Source of the DNA: CAWIVH01 sp963839475
GTDB lineage: Bacteria; Acidobacteriota; UBA6911
NCBI GenBank assembly: GCA_963839475.1
Contig: CAWIVH010000019.1
Span: 261,326-325,325, forward strand
DNA: 64,000 bases
Reading direction: 5' to 3'
Shown: in pieces, positions 34,570 through 45,825 of the stretch
Layout of the letters: the number at the start of each line of letters is the position of its first letter
Numbering within the stretch: position 1 is the stretch's first letter
The notes under the pieces: model-generated
Told to the model about the DNA's origin: nothing
Database searches by the model: none
The model's input: the letters and a program-made list of their open reading frames with translations, nothing else
Position numbers and translations under genes: made by a program

Positions 34570-37419
34570 ATGAAAAACCACCTCAGACCGCCGACCTTCG
34601 TTGTATTTGCCACCCTTGCATTGCTCCTGGCCGGCCCCACCTTGGGCCGCGGCCAACGGGAAGGCCCACCGCAGGCAGCCGAGTTTGCGCTCGGCCGAAA
34701 GCTCCCTGTCGACTCCAGGATCACGACTGGCCAACTCGAGAATGGACTTCGTTACTGGATTCGGGAAAACCGCGAGCCGATGAACCGGGCCGATCTCCGG
34801 CTGGTCGTCCACGCCGGGTCGGTGCTCGAGGACAAGGACCAACGGGGACTGGCCCATCTGGTCGAGCACCTCGCCTTCAATGGCTCCGAGCATTTCCCCC
34901 GGCAGGCCCTGGTTGATTTCATGGAATCGATCGGCATGAGGTTCGGACCCGACCTCAATGCGTTCACCGGTTTCGACCAGACGGTCTACATGCTTAGGAT
35001 TCCGATGGATTCCGAGGAAATCCTGGAAAAATCATTCCTCATCCTGGAGGATTGGGCCCACAGGCTGACCTTTGACCCGGCGGCTGTCGACAAGGAACGG
35101 GGGATCGTCATCGAGGAGTGGAGGCTCGGCCAAGGTGCCGCCGAACGGATGCGGGCCAAGCAATTCCCCATCCTTTTCCGGGAATCCCGCTACGCCGAGC
35201 GGATGCCCATCGGAACGAAGGAAACCATCGAGACAGCCGATGTGGAAGCCCTGAAGCGTTTCTACCGCGCCTGGTACCGCCCCGATTTGATGGCCGTTAT
35301 TGCTGTGGGGGATTTCGACCGAACCCGGATCTTGAACCTGATCAGGAAACACTTTGCGGGCATCCGACGGGCAAAAGGAGCGCCGGCCCGGCCGACATAT
35401 CCCGTTCCTGGCCATAACGACCTGCTCTTTGCCGTCGCAACGGACAGGGAGGAGACGAACAGCTCCGTTGCCGTCTACCACAAGCTGCCTGTTCCCAATC
35501 AGGGCAAAGTCGCATCCTACCGACGGATGCTGGTCGAAAGGCTATTCAATGCAATGCTCAACGCCCGGTTCGCCGAAATCGCCCAGAAGCCCGGCGCACC
35601 GTTCCTCGGAGCCGATTCGAGGAAGGGCCGTCTGGTCGAGTCGACGGAAGTCTACGTGCTGTCGGCGCTTGTTCCCGAGGGAGGCATCTCGCGGGGATTG
35701 GTAGCTCTGTACTCCGAAGGAGAGCGGATTGCGCGCTTCGGTTTCACCGAAACAGAACTCAAACGCCAGAAGAGCGAGATGCTCCGGGCCTTCGAACGGG
35801 CCTTTACGGAGCGCGCGACCGAAGAATCCGGCGATTTGGCCGAGGAGTTCACCCGCAGCTTCCTCGAGGGAGAGCCAACCCCTGGAATTGCCTGGGAGTA
35901 CGGGGCGCACAAAATTTTCATGCCGGAGATCTCACTCGAAGAAATTAACCGGCTGGCCAAGGAGTGGATGACCGGGCCGAATCGAGTCGTGGTGGTCAAC
36001 GCTCCCGAAAAGGAGGGAGTTCCGGTCCCGACCGGTGTAGAACTCGCCTCGGCCCTGAAGAGCATCAAATCAGAGGAACTGGCCGCCTTCAAGGACACGA
36101 CAACCGACAAGCCCCTACTTCCCGAGGCGCCGGAGCCCGGCAGCATCGTCTCGACCAGCACACGACCCGAGATCGGCGTCACGGAGTGGACGCTCTCGAA
36201 CGGCGCGCGGGTAGTCCTCAAGCCCACGGATTTCAAGGAGGATGAGATCCTCATGCGGGCCACGAGCCCGGGAGGGATCTCCCTTGCCACGGACGAAAAC
36301 CTCATCCCGGCTAACACGGCCGACCAGGTCGTATCATCCGGCGGGCTTGGCGCATTCAGCGCCCTCGACCTCGAGAAGAAGCTGGCCGGGAAGGCCGTCT
36401 TTGTCAAGCCCACAATCGGTGAGCTTGACGAGGGGCTTGCCGGGAGCGCGTCTCCCCGGGACGCGGAGACCCTGTTTCAGATGATCTACCTCACGTTTAC
36501 GGCGCCACGTCCCGACCCCGGTGTTTTCGAGGTCATGAAGGCGCAGCTCAAGGCATTCCTGGAGAATCGGACGAAGAGTCCGGAGGTCGTCTTTTCCGAC
36601 ACCCTGCGGACGACGATGCAGCGGGACCAGCCCCGGTTCAAGCCGATGACGGTCGACGATATCCCCCAAATGGATCTCGAACAATCCTTCGCCTTCTACC
36701 GTGACCGATTCGCCGATGCAAGCGACTTCACGTTTGTCTTCGTCGGGAACCTGGACCTGGAAGCAATCAAGCCCCTGGTTTGCCGATACCTGGCCAGCCT
36801 GCCTTCCCTGCACCGCACGGAAACCTGGAAAGACTGGCGGGTACCGCCGCCTGAAGGAGTCGTGAAACGCACCGTGGAGATGGGCGTGGAGTCCAAAAGC
36901 CTGACAGCGGTAATGTTCTCAGGACCCTTCAGCTATACCCTGGCAAACCGGAAAGCCATCAGGGCCGCAAGCCAGGTGCTCGAAACCCGGCTGCGGAAGC
37001 TGCTGCGGGAGAAGCTGAGCGGGACCTACAGCGTTGGCGTGCAGCCATCCGTGAGCAAGATTCCGCGGGAGGAGTTCCGGGTGAGCATCGAACTCGGAGC
37101 GGACCCGAAACGCATCGACGAGCTGAGCCGGGCCATCTTTGAGGAGATCCGCAGGCTGCAGACCGACGGCCCGGACGAAGAGGAGGTCAAGGAGGTTCGG
37201 AAGGCAGAGTCGCGCGATTACGAAACCAGCAGCCGGCAGAACGGCTGGTGGCTGTCCCAACTCGCAGAGCAGTACAGTCTCGGGGAGAACCCGGCGGAAG
37301 TGCTGCGCATTCCTGCGGCCCTCGACCTCATCACGAAAGACGTGATTCGGGAAGCCGCCCTGACGTACTTCAACACGGAACGTTACGTTCAGGTCACGCT
37401 GTACCCCGAAAAAAAGTAA
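34570..37419 (+). CDS. Secreted M16 family zinc peptidase (pitrilysin/PqqL-like)
   Basis: 949 residues. Signal peptide MKNHLRPPTFVVFATLALLLAGPTL. The inverted zinc motif HxxEH is intact as HLVEH (His96, Glu99, His100), followed downstream by the third-ligand region IVIEEW (about 179-184). The N-terminal half therefore should be catalytic. The second half (from about 530, ITEWTLSNGARVVLKPTDFKEDE) is the paired M16 domain without HxxEH, as usual for full-length clam-shell enzymes that enclose and degrade short polypeptides. FVFVGNLDLEAIKPLV and SREDFR-type M16_C patterns are present. It faces away from the sugar porter operon and stands alone. Strong GC bias at third positions. Confidence 0.92.
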   Translation: MKNHLRPPTFVVFATLALLLAGPTLGRGQREGPPQAAEFALGRKLPVDSRITTGQLENGLRYWIRENREPMNRADLRLVVHAGSVLEDKDQRGLAHLVEHLAFNGSEHFPRQALVDFMESIGMRFGPDLNAFTGFDQTVYMLRIPMDSEEILEKSFLILEDWAHRLTFDPAAVDKERGIVIEEWRLGQGAAERMRAKQFPILFRESRYAERMPIGTKETIETADVEALKRFYRAWYRPDLMAVIAVGDFDRTRILNLIRKHFAGIRRAKGAPARPTYPVPGHNDLLFAVATDREETNSSVAVYHKLPVPNQGKVASYRRMLVERLFNAMLNARFAEIAQKPGAPFLGADSRKGRLVESTEVYVLSALVPEGGISRGLVALYSEGERIARFGFTETELKRQKSEMLRAFERAFTERATEESGDLAEEFTRSFLEGEPTPGIAWEYGAHKIFMPEISLEEINRLAKEWMTGPNRVVVVNAPEKEGVPVPTGVELASALKSIKSEELAAFKDTTTDKPLLPEAPEPGSIVSTSTRPEIGVTEWTLSNGARVVLKPTDFKEDEILMRATSPGGISLATDENLIPANTADQVVSSGGLGAFSALDLEKKLAGKAVFVKPTIGELDEGLAGSASPRDAETLFQMIYLTFTAPRPDPGVFEVMKAQLKAFLENRTKSPEVVFSDTLRTTMQRDQPRFKPMTVDDIPQMDLEQSFAFYRDRFADASDFTFVFVGNLDLEAIKPLVCRYLASLPSLHRTETWKDWRVPPPEGVVKRTVEMGVESKSLTAVMFSGPFSYTLANRKAIRAASQVLETRLRKLLREKLSGTYSVGVQPSVSKIPREEFRVSIELGADPKRIDELSRAIFEEIRRLQTDGPDEEEVKEVRKAESRDYETSSRQNGWWLSQLAEQYSLGENPAEVLRIPAALDLITKDVIREAALTYFNTERYVQVTLYPEKK

Positions 37420-37712
37420 GAAGACAGAGTGCCTCCTATCAGGCACCGATTGAGTGTCTGACGACTCACGGAATGGCGGAAAAACCTTAATGGCAATTCA
37501 TTCCCTGCAACAAGTCTTCGACGCTGCGCAACTCCGGCGAGTTAGAAAAACTCATCCGATACCCAGGGCGGTTAAAATGTCGGCTCCCGCCCCAGCTCCC
37601 GAAAGCCTTGTTTCCCGGGGTTGACAGGGACTCACCGATTCCGGATGTTGCCTTTTTTTGCATCTGTTCAGGGCGAATTACCAAATGGAAGTCGGGTCGT
37701 GATCAACCGCGC

Positions 37713-40664
37713 TTACCTGGTGGGGCAGAGGCGATTGAGTTCCTCGAACCAGTTCGAGACGATGTTGATCTGAGTATTTGGACTGCGCTCAGCAACGAGA
37801 AATCGCTGACCATCGGGCGCGACGTCCCAGTCCACGTTGAACCACTCGCGGCTGGTGTGCGCAAACAGCGGAGCGGGAGATCCGGCGGGGACCCCATGGA
37901 TAAGCCGAACGGCCATCACCGCCGTCGGGGCCTGATAGAACAACTCGCCCCCTTTCGGGTTCCAGGCGGGTCCCCAGCCGCCGTCAATAGAAACCTGAGT
38001 TTTGGTCCCGGAGGCGGGATAGGCCTGTAAGTAAACCTCGTAGGCGCCCGATTCATTGGATGTGTAGGCAACCCAGCGCCCATCCGGCGAAAACATCCCC
38101 TGTATCTCGTTGAAGGGAGTGCTTACAAGGGGACGTGCAGTTTCCGGCCGGCCTGGCTCCATTTGCATGATGTCCATCTCACCACGCGCCGTACCCTCAT
38201 TGTACAGGAGAAGCTTGCCATCCGGTCTCCAGGAGGTCGCCTTCTGAGGATGGACGGAGTCAGTGATCCGCTCTGTCTTCCCACTGCCGACCGGCATTAA
38301 GTACAGGTTGTATCTTCCATTCTTGCCGCCGGTGAACAGAACCCGCCTACTGTCGGGAGTAAACAGGCTGAACCAGTCGTCGTTGCCGAAAGTGAGGCGG
38401 GTCAGCGGCTCGCCCTCGACGTTTCCAATCCACAGGTTGCGCGCGGGACCGTCTTGAATGGTATCGATAAAGCGGTGGCCGTCGGGAGAAAGCACCGGCA
38501 TGGAGTAGTTCCGCGGACGCAACTTCAGCGGAGTAGTGTTCCCACTTCGATCTTTCCATACGAGCCTCGACAATGACGCGGACGCCGGCGTATAGACAAG
38601 AGTACCGGCAGTAGATATGTCATAGGCCGCATTGCCCAGGTGGTCCACTCCGACGTCATCGATCACCACGCGGGAAGCCCCGCGCGTTTCGAGCCGCTCC
38701 GGGTCGAAAGGAACGGCGACAAGGTGTCCTTCCGACTCGTAGATCAAATGCCCGGTTTGAATATAGCGAGCGCGGCTTCCTGTCTCGACCAGAGGTCGAA
38801 TCTCTCCGGTCTTGACGGAGACCGCGGCGATGCTCGCGTGCCCTTCGCGCCAGACTGTAACTACCGCGGCATTGCCACCCGGGAGCATAGCCGGCCACAT
38901 GTGCCGGATGCTGCCCATCTCGCCGGACAAGCGGGTTACCGACTGCGGGGTTCCACCATCGGCAGTGATCACGGCGAGGGTACCATCAAGCTTCCCGAAG
39001 ATGATGCGACCGTCCGCACCCCAGCTTCCACCATTATCTGCGCGCAGTTTACAGATCAGCTGAGGCGGACCGCCGCGGACTGGAATTCTTTGCAGTCCCT
39101 TTTCGGTTGAGAAGGCGATCCATTCCCCATCCGGAGAGAAAAAGGAGGCCATAGCGCGTTCCGTTCCCTTAAGTGGCCGAGGCTCCCACTCGCCCGCGGT
39201 GCGGATGTAGAGCATGGAATGGTCGGCACGGCGAGCCGAGAAAACGATGTTCGCGCCGTCGGGTGAGATCGCGAGTCCCCTCCTGATCAGATCGAGGCCC
39301 CATCCGCTGAGGGAGATGCTGGTCCTCATGACCGGAAATCGAATCTCTGCATTCGAAGCGAGGGAGCGCCATAGCAAGCTCCCTCCCACAGCGCCGAGCA
39401 GCAGAACCACCACCAGAACCAGTCCGATTTGCGCCGGCTTGTGATGCAATCCTGCCGCAGTCGGTTGAACGGCTTCCAACGGTTCCTTCAGCGCCTCCCT
39501 GATTTCGATGCTGGCATCTCCAATGTCGCGGAGTCGCTCTCCGGCATCTTTCCGCAGGCATCTTCGGATCAAGTCGACGATCCTCGGCGGGATCTTGGCC
39601 GGTAACACACTCCAGTCAGGTTCAGTTTTCAGGATAGCTGCAACGGTTTCGGTTACAGTTTCTCCGTGAAATACCTTGCGCCCTGCCAGGCACTCGTACA
39701 GAAGGCAGCCAAAGCCCCAGATGTCGGTCCGCCTGTTAACAGGCTTTCCCTTGGCCTGTTCCGGGCTCATGTAGGCTGCCGTCCCCAGGATGACTCCTGT
39801 AGCCGTCATCGAATCCGCGTCTGCATGAGGTTGGGATAAATCTTCGGCTCCAGGCCCTGGGTGGAAAGCCTTGGCCAGCCCGAAGTCCAGGATCTTGACC
39901 TTTCCCTCCGGAGTGAGCTTGATGTTCGATGGCTTCAGGTCGCGGTGGATGATGCCTTTTTCATGCGCCGCTTCTAGCCCGACGGCAATCTGATGGCAGA
40001 TTTCGAGCGTCTCATCCAGCGGGATCCTCCCCTTTTTCAGCCGTTCGGCCAGCGTCTTTCCCTCGACCAGTTCCAGAACCAGGAAGCGTTTACCATCGGA
40101 CTCTTCAAGGCCGTGAATGGAGGCGATGTTCGGGTGATTGAGCGTGGCCAGTATCTTTGCTTCGCGCTCGAAGCGCGCCATCCGGCTGGGATCTTCGGCG
40201 AAGATGTCGGGCAGCGACTTAATGGCCACATGGCGATCGAGACGCGTGTCCTTCGCACCATAGACGATCCCCATTTTGACGAGGCCGTTTTCCACGACCA
40301 TGATGTTGGCCGGCTTCAGGTCCCGGTGCACGATGCCCGCCGCATGCGCCGCTGCGAGCGCGCTGGCAATCTGTGCAGCATATTTCAGCGCCTCGTCGGG
40401 TGGGAGTCCTTTTGGTCCGATGAGCCGGTCCAGGGTGTTGCCGGCGAGATATTCCATCACCATGAAATCGCAGCCCCTGTCCGAAGTGATGTCATGGACC
40501 GTGACGATATTGGGATGGTTCAGGGCTGAAGCGGCTTTGGCTTCCTGGACGAAGCGCCGCTTGCGCTCGGGGTCATTCACCGCGTGTGGCGGAAGCACCT
40601 TGATGGCGACCGCGCGGTCCAAATGAAGGTCACGGGCTTTGTAGACAATACCATCCCCCTTCAC
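37713..40664 (-). pseudogene. Chimeric Ser/Thr kinase with PD40/TolB propeller, main part (5' end frameshifted)
   Basis: 983 codons. The frame opens inside a kinase glycine loop (GDGIVYKARD) because of an indel at about 40665-40675; the true N-terminus is in the next frame at 40630-40947. A first kinase N-lobe runs to HRDLKPANIMVVENGLVKM (about residues 113-131) and then jumps straight into the glycine loop of a second kinase (GIVYGAKDTRLDRHVAIK), with no DFG or C-lobe for the first. The second domain is complete from its Lys onward: HRDLKPSN, DFGLAK, GTAAYMSPEQ. A membrane helix lies near residue 425 (IGLVLVVVLLLGAVGGSLLW), followed by a TolB/PD40 beta-propeller (SPDGEWIAFST, SPDGHRFIDTI, SPDGRWVAYTS). 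It looks like recombination between two paralogous kinases. The gene follows the ECF sigma factor. Confidence 0.75.
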
Positions 40665-40947
40665 CGATCCTATCCTCGATCCGATAGTGCAGCAGAGTTT
40701 GACCGGTCAAGTCCGGCTGCGGCGCATCTTTCTGGTCCTTAGCCATTTCTATTGCTACGACCTCATGGGCCGGTGTTGCCAAGAGGTTTTCCCCTTCTCC
40801 TTGCCGTGAGAGCAGACGGTTGATTTGCTTCCGCAGAGACACGTCGCCGCCGCAGGCCTCCTCGAGGAACACTTCGCGCCGGTCAGGTTCCAACTCGAGA
40901 GCCGAGTTGTAAAGCTGCTTCACCAGCTGCCAGCGCTCCGGTTTCAT
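40630..40947 (-). pseudogene. N-terminal part of the frameshifted kinase
   Basis: Starts MKPERWQLVKQLYNSALELE, the usual N-terminal helical segment of sigma-linked acidobacterial kinases, and reaches the glycine loop (YRIEDRIGEGG) before running out of frame into WYCLQSP. Restoring about two bases after GEGG would rejoin it to the frame at 37713-40664 as GEGGMGIVYKA. Its ATG overlaps the stop of the sigma factor gene in ATGA, so the pair was translationally coupled. Confidence 0.75.
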
Positions 40948-41522
40948 TCCTGCGCTCCACGTTTCAATTCATCTGCCAGCCAGGCCTTCGCATGATTCCA
41001 ATCATGCCTAACCGTTCTGTCGGTAATCCCCAGAACTTCCGCCGTCTCCTTTTCACTCAGCCCGCCAAAAAAACGCAACTCCACGACCTTCGCCTCGCGG
41101 GGATCGATCTTCTCGAGTTCCTTCAGGGCATCGTCCAGGGCGATCAGGACCGCATCTTTCCCCGGTGAGGGAACCATAGCCTCATCAAGGTTTACTTTTA
41201 CTGCGTCGCCCCCCCTTTTTCGAGAGCTGCGCGAGCGCGCAAATTCCACGAGGATCCGGCGCATTACATTGGCACTGATCGCAAAAAAATGAGCGCGGTC
41301 CCGCCACTCAACACCGTTCGTATCGATGAGTCTCAGATAGGCTTCGTTTACCAATGCGCTGGTTTGAAGAGTGTGTCCGGCCCGTTCGCGCACCAGGTAT
41401 ATATGCGCCAGACGGTGCAGTTGATCGTAAACCAGAGGTATTAACTTATCCAAAGCGGCCCGGTCTCCACGACACCAATCCTGAAGCAGCAAAGTCACTT
41501 CACGTGATGGGCGTCCTGTCAT
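40944..41522 (-). CDS. ECF-type RNA polymerase sigma factor (acidobacterial TIGR02999-like)
   Basis: 192 residues from the ATG at 41522, preceded by AAGGGG; an upstream in-frame start (41597) adds 25 residues outside the family. Region 2 is seen in VTLLLQDWCRGDRAALDKLIPLVYDQLHRLA and LVNEAYLRLID...WRDRAHFFAISANVMRRILVEFAR; region 4 helix-turn-helix in VVELRFFGGLSEKETAEVLGITDRTVRHDW. The family typically sits directly upstream of a Ser/Thr kinase with a propeller or TPR, as here (4-base ATGA overlap), and is thought to be controlled by that kinase. The kinase being broken raises doubt that this pair still works. Confidence 0.9.
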   Translation of the reverse strand: MTGRPSREVTLLLQDWCRGDRAALDKLIPLVYDQLHRLAHIYLVRERAGHTLQTSALVNEAYLRLIDTNGVEWRDRAHFFAISANVMRRILVEFARSRSSRKRGGDAVKVNLDEAMVPSPGKDAVLIALDDALKELEKIDPREAKVVELRFFGGLSEKETAEVLGITDRTVRHDWNHAKAWLADELKRGAQE

Positions 41523-41763
41523 AGAACCCCTTATCGATGGAGCGGCCTTTTCCAATTTGTCGGCGATTATACACCGGATCCCAAACTGGTCGTTCATAGT
41601 TCAGATATTCGGTACGAACACTCCCTGGTTCCAAGTTCTCTGTACTTCTGCTGATTTTAATGGGTGACCGCCAAAAATATTCCAGGGGCATTTCCGCTTT
41701 TCACGCGAGTCTTCGCATTAGGGGCCGAACGCGGCAACGGCAAGCCGCAAGAAGAGAGGCCCC

Positions 41764-42507
41764 ATGGCGAACGGATCGATTTTGAGTGCAGCAGCAGTCC
41801 TGACAACCTTCATGGCGATGAATATGGATGCCGTTGCGAAGGCAGGCCCGCTGGAGACTTCGAATGGATCAACCACCAACGCAATCCAGCCCTCCGGCAT
41901 CCGCACCGATCGCCTATCGCCCAAACAGCTTCGAATCTGGCAATCGATCCAGAATATTGCTTCCGCGGTCGACCGCTCGGGCCGGCCATTGCATCCTACA
42001 CTCTATGAGCTGTGGCGATCAGCGGAACAGAGCGGCCATCTGATTTTCATCGAACTAGTAACCGGAGGGCATTGGACTGCCTACTCTGCAGGTGAATTCA
42101 TCATTGAGAAACTGGATCCTGAGGGCAAGCAACACGTCCTGGTCCTTCGACTGTTCCTCTCAACCATCGATCGCGCCTCCACCCATTTTGCCGCAGCCGG
42201 TCGTTCGGACGGATTCATACCCTTCCAGGGACTTCATGGAAAGGTGCGATATGCGGAGGCTCTCGGCCATGAGCTCGCACATATCGTTGCGGTGTTTAAT
42301 GATCCTGATTACTTGCGCCTGCAGGTGGAGGCGCACAAGGTAAGGGCTGCTTTTCTTCTTGCCCACCACAACAGGAGCAAGCAAGCGGATGATCTGAACG
42401 CCAGCATGATGCGCTTGACGAGAGAGGCTGAGAAACCCGCGGAAATCGCCGAGGCTGAGATCTGGCGTGAGCTTCAGGCAAGTCAACGATTCAGGCCGTC
42501 GATGTGA
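41764..42507 (+). CDS. Putative secreted HExxH protein of unknown family
   Basis: 247 residues. Hydrophobic N-terminus (SILSAAAVLTTFMAMNMDAVAKA) reads as a signal peptide. The middle contains ALGHELAHIVAVF, a HExxH zinc-binding motif in a helix, and a later EAEIWREL could supply a third acidic ligand. Other patterns are SGHLIFIELVTGGHWTAYSAG and HVLVLRLFLSTIDRAS. I do not recognise a named peptidase family; a small exported metalloprotease is the natural guess, not established. It lies between two minus-strand kinase genes and is transcribed alone. Confidence 0.65.
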   Translation: MANGSILSAAAVLTTFMAMNMDAVAKAGPLETSNGSTTNAIQPSGIRTDRLSPKQLRIWQSIQNIASAVDRSGRPLHPTLYELWRSAEQSGHLIFIELVTGGHWTAYSAGEFIIEKLDPEGKQHVLVLRLFLSTIDRASTHFAAAGRSDGFIPFQGLHGKVRYAEALGHELAHIVAVFNDPDYLRLQVEAHKVRAAFLLAHHNRSKQADDLNASMMRLTREAEKPAEIAEAEIWRELQASQRFRPSM

Positions 42508-42547
42508 ATCCCATTCCCAAGCGATGTATGCAGGGGCTTCACAGGAA

Positions 42548-43342
42548 TCAGCGGAAGTTTTCGACGAGCATGATGTCACCGGTGGGCGGCTGCATCTTTT
42601 TGTAGAGAATCCAGCGATGGTCGGGTGAAATCGAAAATCCAAAAGTCAGGATGTCGTCCAGCCAAGCCACCGTCCTGCGTTTTCCGCTTGCGAAATCCAA
42701 AAACTCCAGGAAACCGTCTAGTTTTGTAAGATAGATCCCCTCCTCGAGAACGACAAAGTTGCACTCATAGCTTAGTGGCCCCGGGTGAACCTCGATCTCA
42801 TCCCCGCCTCCGGCCGGGACCTTCCAGATCGTCCATCCCCGGCCTTTTATGCTTTTTGAGAAGTAGACCCAGCTGCCGTCTCGCGACCAGCTTGCCTGGC
42901 CATCATAACCAGCATCCGATGTCAATCGCCGCTGCGCGCTACCGTCGGAATTGATGAGGTAGAGATCCCCTGATCCCTCCTTGCGCGAGTCAAATACGAT
43001 TGTTTTGCCATCCGGCGACCAGCGCGGATTGCAGGTTTGAGGCCCATTCATCGAAGTCAACGGATGTTGATTCGACCCATCGGCATTGCAGGCCCAGATT
43101 TCTTCGCTGCCCGAGCGGGTCGACACAAAGGCGATCGCCTGACCGTTCGGAGCATAATCGGGAGCATAATCGGGCCGCTTGGAAAAGATGAGTTTCTCTG
43201 GAGGGGTGCTGCGGCCATCCTTGCCCGGAAGCTGCAACCGATAAATATCGCTGTCCTGGTTGGTTCTCGTCCGTAGCAACCAACCATCGACTGTCCGGAG
43301 ACCATGCCAGGCCGAAACATGCCCTGCCCATGTCGCCGGCAT
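42548..43342 (-). pseudogene. C-terminal propeller part of a frameshifted kinase
   Basis: 264 codons of TolB/PD40 propeller (SGSEEIWACNADGSNQHPLT, WSPDGKTIVFDSR, DGSWVYFSKSIKG) ending SPDHRWILYKKMQPPTGDIMLVE. It continues the protein of 42990-44879; the frames should be joined near 43255-43265 (DENQ followed by DSDIYRLQLPGKDG), where one base appears gained or lost. Confidence 0.75.
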
Positions 43343-44879
43343 TCGGAATAATATCGGCTATTTTCTTTTCCGGGCCCCCGGAGGCGGGGATGACGAATAC
43401 CCCCCACTTGCCCGTTCCCAAGGGACGAAGAAACGCGATGTGGCTGCCATCGGAAGACCAGGAAGGGCGGATGTCAAGCGCAGGATTGAATGTCAGGCGC
43501 TGCGGTTGTCCCGGACCTATCTGTTTGCGATATATATCCGTGTTGTCCCGCTTCTCCCCGTTCCAGCTGAATGCAATCTCATTCCCATCGGGTGAAAAAG
43601 TAGGATATTCCAGGAGGCCCGGATACGTGACAAGGGGAACCAGACTCAATGGAATGTCTTTCGTTGGACGCAAGTGGTACAAAAAGAACCAGCCTGTCAT
43701 GAAAAGAACTGCGGTCAGCACCGCCATTCCGGCGGCAACAATCCACCGATTATACACCTTGGCGCGAGGTTCCATTTCGAGAACCTGGCTTTTGGACTCC
43801 TCTATTTCAATGCGGACATCCGCGATGTCGCGCAATCGGTGTTCGGGATCCTTACTGAGGCAGCGCTTCAAAACTCCCCTCAATCCATCAGGCGTGCCCT
43901 GCGGCAATGCATCCCAGGCAGGTTCTTCTTTGATCACCGCAGCCAATGTTTCAGTTACTGTTTCACCCGGAAAAGCGCGTGTTCCCGTGAGACACTCATA
44001 GAGGATGCATCCAAAAGCCCACACGTCCGCACGCCTGTCCACCGGCTTTCCCTTGGCCTGCTCGGGACTCATGTAGGCCGCCGTCCCCAAAATAACTCCG
44101 GTCTCCGTATTGGAATCGGTCGGTGCCCGCATCACGCAAGTCCCGGGTCCATGGTCCCCCGCCATGCGGTTTTCGAGAATCTTCGCTAGTCCGAAGTCCA
44201 GTATCTTAACCATCCCCTCCGGAGTGAGCCTGATGTTGGCCGGTTTCAGGTCGCGATGGATGATTCCTTTCTCATGTGCGGCATCGAGGCCGGCAGCAAT
44301 CTGACGGCAGATATCTAGCGTCTCATCCAGCGGGATTCTTCCCTCTTTCAACCGCTCGGCAAGCGTTTTTCCTTCGACCAACTCGAGAACCAGGAAACGT
44401 TTTCCATCTGACTCTTCCAGAGCATGAATGGAGGCAATGTTCAGGTGATTGAGCGTGGCCAGGATTTTTGCTTCGCGCTCGAACCGGGACCATCGGCTGG
44501 CATCCGCAGCGAAAACATCGGGTAGTGATTTGATCGCCACATCACGGTTGAGACGCGTGTCGTGAGCTTTGTAGACGACACCCATACCGCCCTCTCCGAG
44601 TTTTCCCACTATTTCGTAGTGTGAAATCATGCGGCCGGCCAGAGTGAATGCCTGCAAGGTCGAACTATCCTCCGCCAATGCCCTGGCAGCAAACTCAAGG
44701 GCTGGCTTTCCCATAACATCTTCCCCTTCTGCCTGTCGCGAGAGCAGACGGTCTATATCCTTCCGAATGGGCCCATCGCCGGCGCAGGCCTCCTCGAGGA
44801 ACGCTTCGCGCCGGTCCAGTTCAATCTCGAGAGCTGAGTTATAAAGCTGCTTGATACGCTGCCACCGCTCCGGATCCAT
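42990..44879 (-). pseudogene. Ser/Thr protein kinase with PD40 propeller, N-terminal part of a frameshifted gene
   Basis: Start taken at the ATG at 44879 (MDPERWQRIKQLYNSALEIE) by comparison with the neighbouring kinase. The kinase domain is complete: LGEGGMGVVYKAHD, VAIK, HRDLKPANIRL, DFGLAK, GTAAYMSPEQ. A membrane helix follows (VAAGMAVLTAVLFMTGWFFLY), then the first propeller blades (FSPDGNEIAFSWNG, SSDGSHIAFLRP). After ATDENQ near 43262 the frame drifts into non-protein sequence (Arg/Cys-rich) and stops at 42990, while the native continuation lies in the frame 42548-43342. A single indel would restore a protein of about 790 residues. It is closely related to the second kinase domain of the gene at 37713 (FEREAKILATLNH, LEESDGKRFLVLELVEGKTL shared). 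Confidence 0.75.
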
Positions 44880-45081
44880 CGGCATTTTGCGCACCGCAAT
44901 CAGATATTTGAAAATTATCCAGCAGTCCATTGGACTGTGGGATCACTTTATCCTCAGCTTCCCACGCCGACACGGCCCTGCATTTGCCGACGGCGGCTTG
45001 GGGGGTGGCGAAATCAACGGGCCTCACTTTTCGCACCGGATTCCATCGCACCCCGGCGGATCGAGGATTCTCTCAATTCCA

Positions 45082-45825
45082 CTACTCCAATGCCCGCTTT
45101 GGCGGAACGGTCCCCACACGATGGACGAGATCGGCAAAGCGTGGATCCGAGTGAAGCGGATCGAGCCCGGAAGCCCCAGGGAGCCAGAACAGATAGCCAT
45201 CCCGCAGCCGGTAAGCTGTTTCCAGCCAATTGAACGCCGCGTCAATATCGCCAAGTCCCGCGTGAATTACCGCGAAGGCGATCGGTGGAGCATGACCTTG
45301 CGCGCGGAGTTGCTCGAGTTCCCGGAAAAGGCGCCTGGCTTCGTCTGTCCTGCCGAGCCGGCCATAAACATGCCCCAGGTAGGAGAATGATAAGGCTTCG
45401 CGCGAAAGGCTGAGAGCCTTCTCCAACGCGGCAACCGCCTCCTCAGCCCGGCCCTGATACCATGCAGACCACCCGAGCACGAAATGAGGCTGAAGGGCAT
45501 CCGGGAATAATTCGATGGTGTGCTTGGCCTGCGCCTCTGCCTGCGCGTGCTGGCCCATATGGGAATACATCCAGGCGGCATATTGGTTTGAGATGAGCGA
45601 TGTCGGATTGAGCTTCAACGCGTATTGAACCTCTCTGATCGCCTCAGAGTTGTTGCCGACAAAGCACAGCATCGTGGAATAAAAGTTGTGCGCGTCCGTG
45701 TCACTTGGGCTCAGTTCAATGGCGCGCCGAACCTCCCGCATGGCAGCTTCCAAGTCCCAATCGAGAAGCAAGTTCATCCAGGCAAGGACCAGATGGGCCG
45801 TGCCGAGTCTAGTCGTCGATGGCAA
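45082..45825 (-). pseudogene. TPR part of a frameshifted winged-helix regulator
   Basis: 247 codons of tetratricopeptide repeats (AAMREVRRAIELSPSDTDAHNFYS, AIREVQYALKLNPTS, AVAALEKALSLSREALSFSYLG) ending LHSDPRFADLVHRVG, the normal C-terminus of acidobacterial CadC-type TPR proteins. It continues the gene at 45809-46825 in another frame. Confidence 0.75.
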
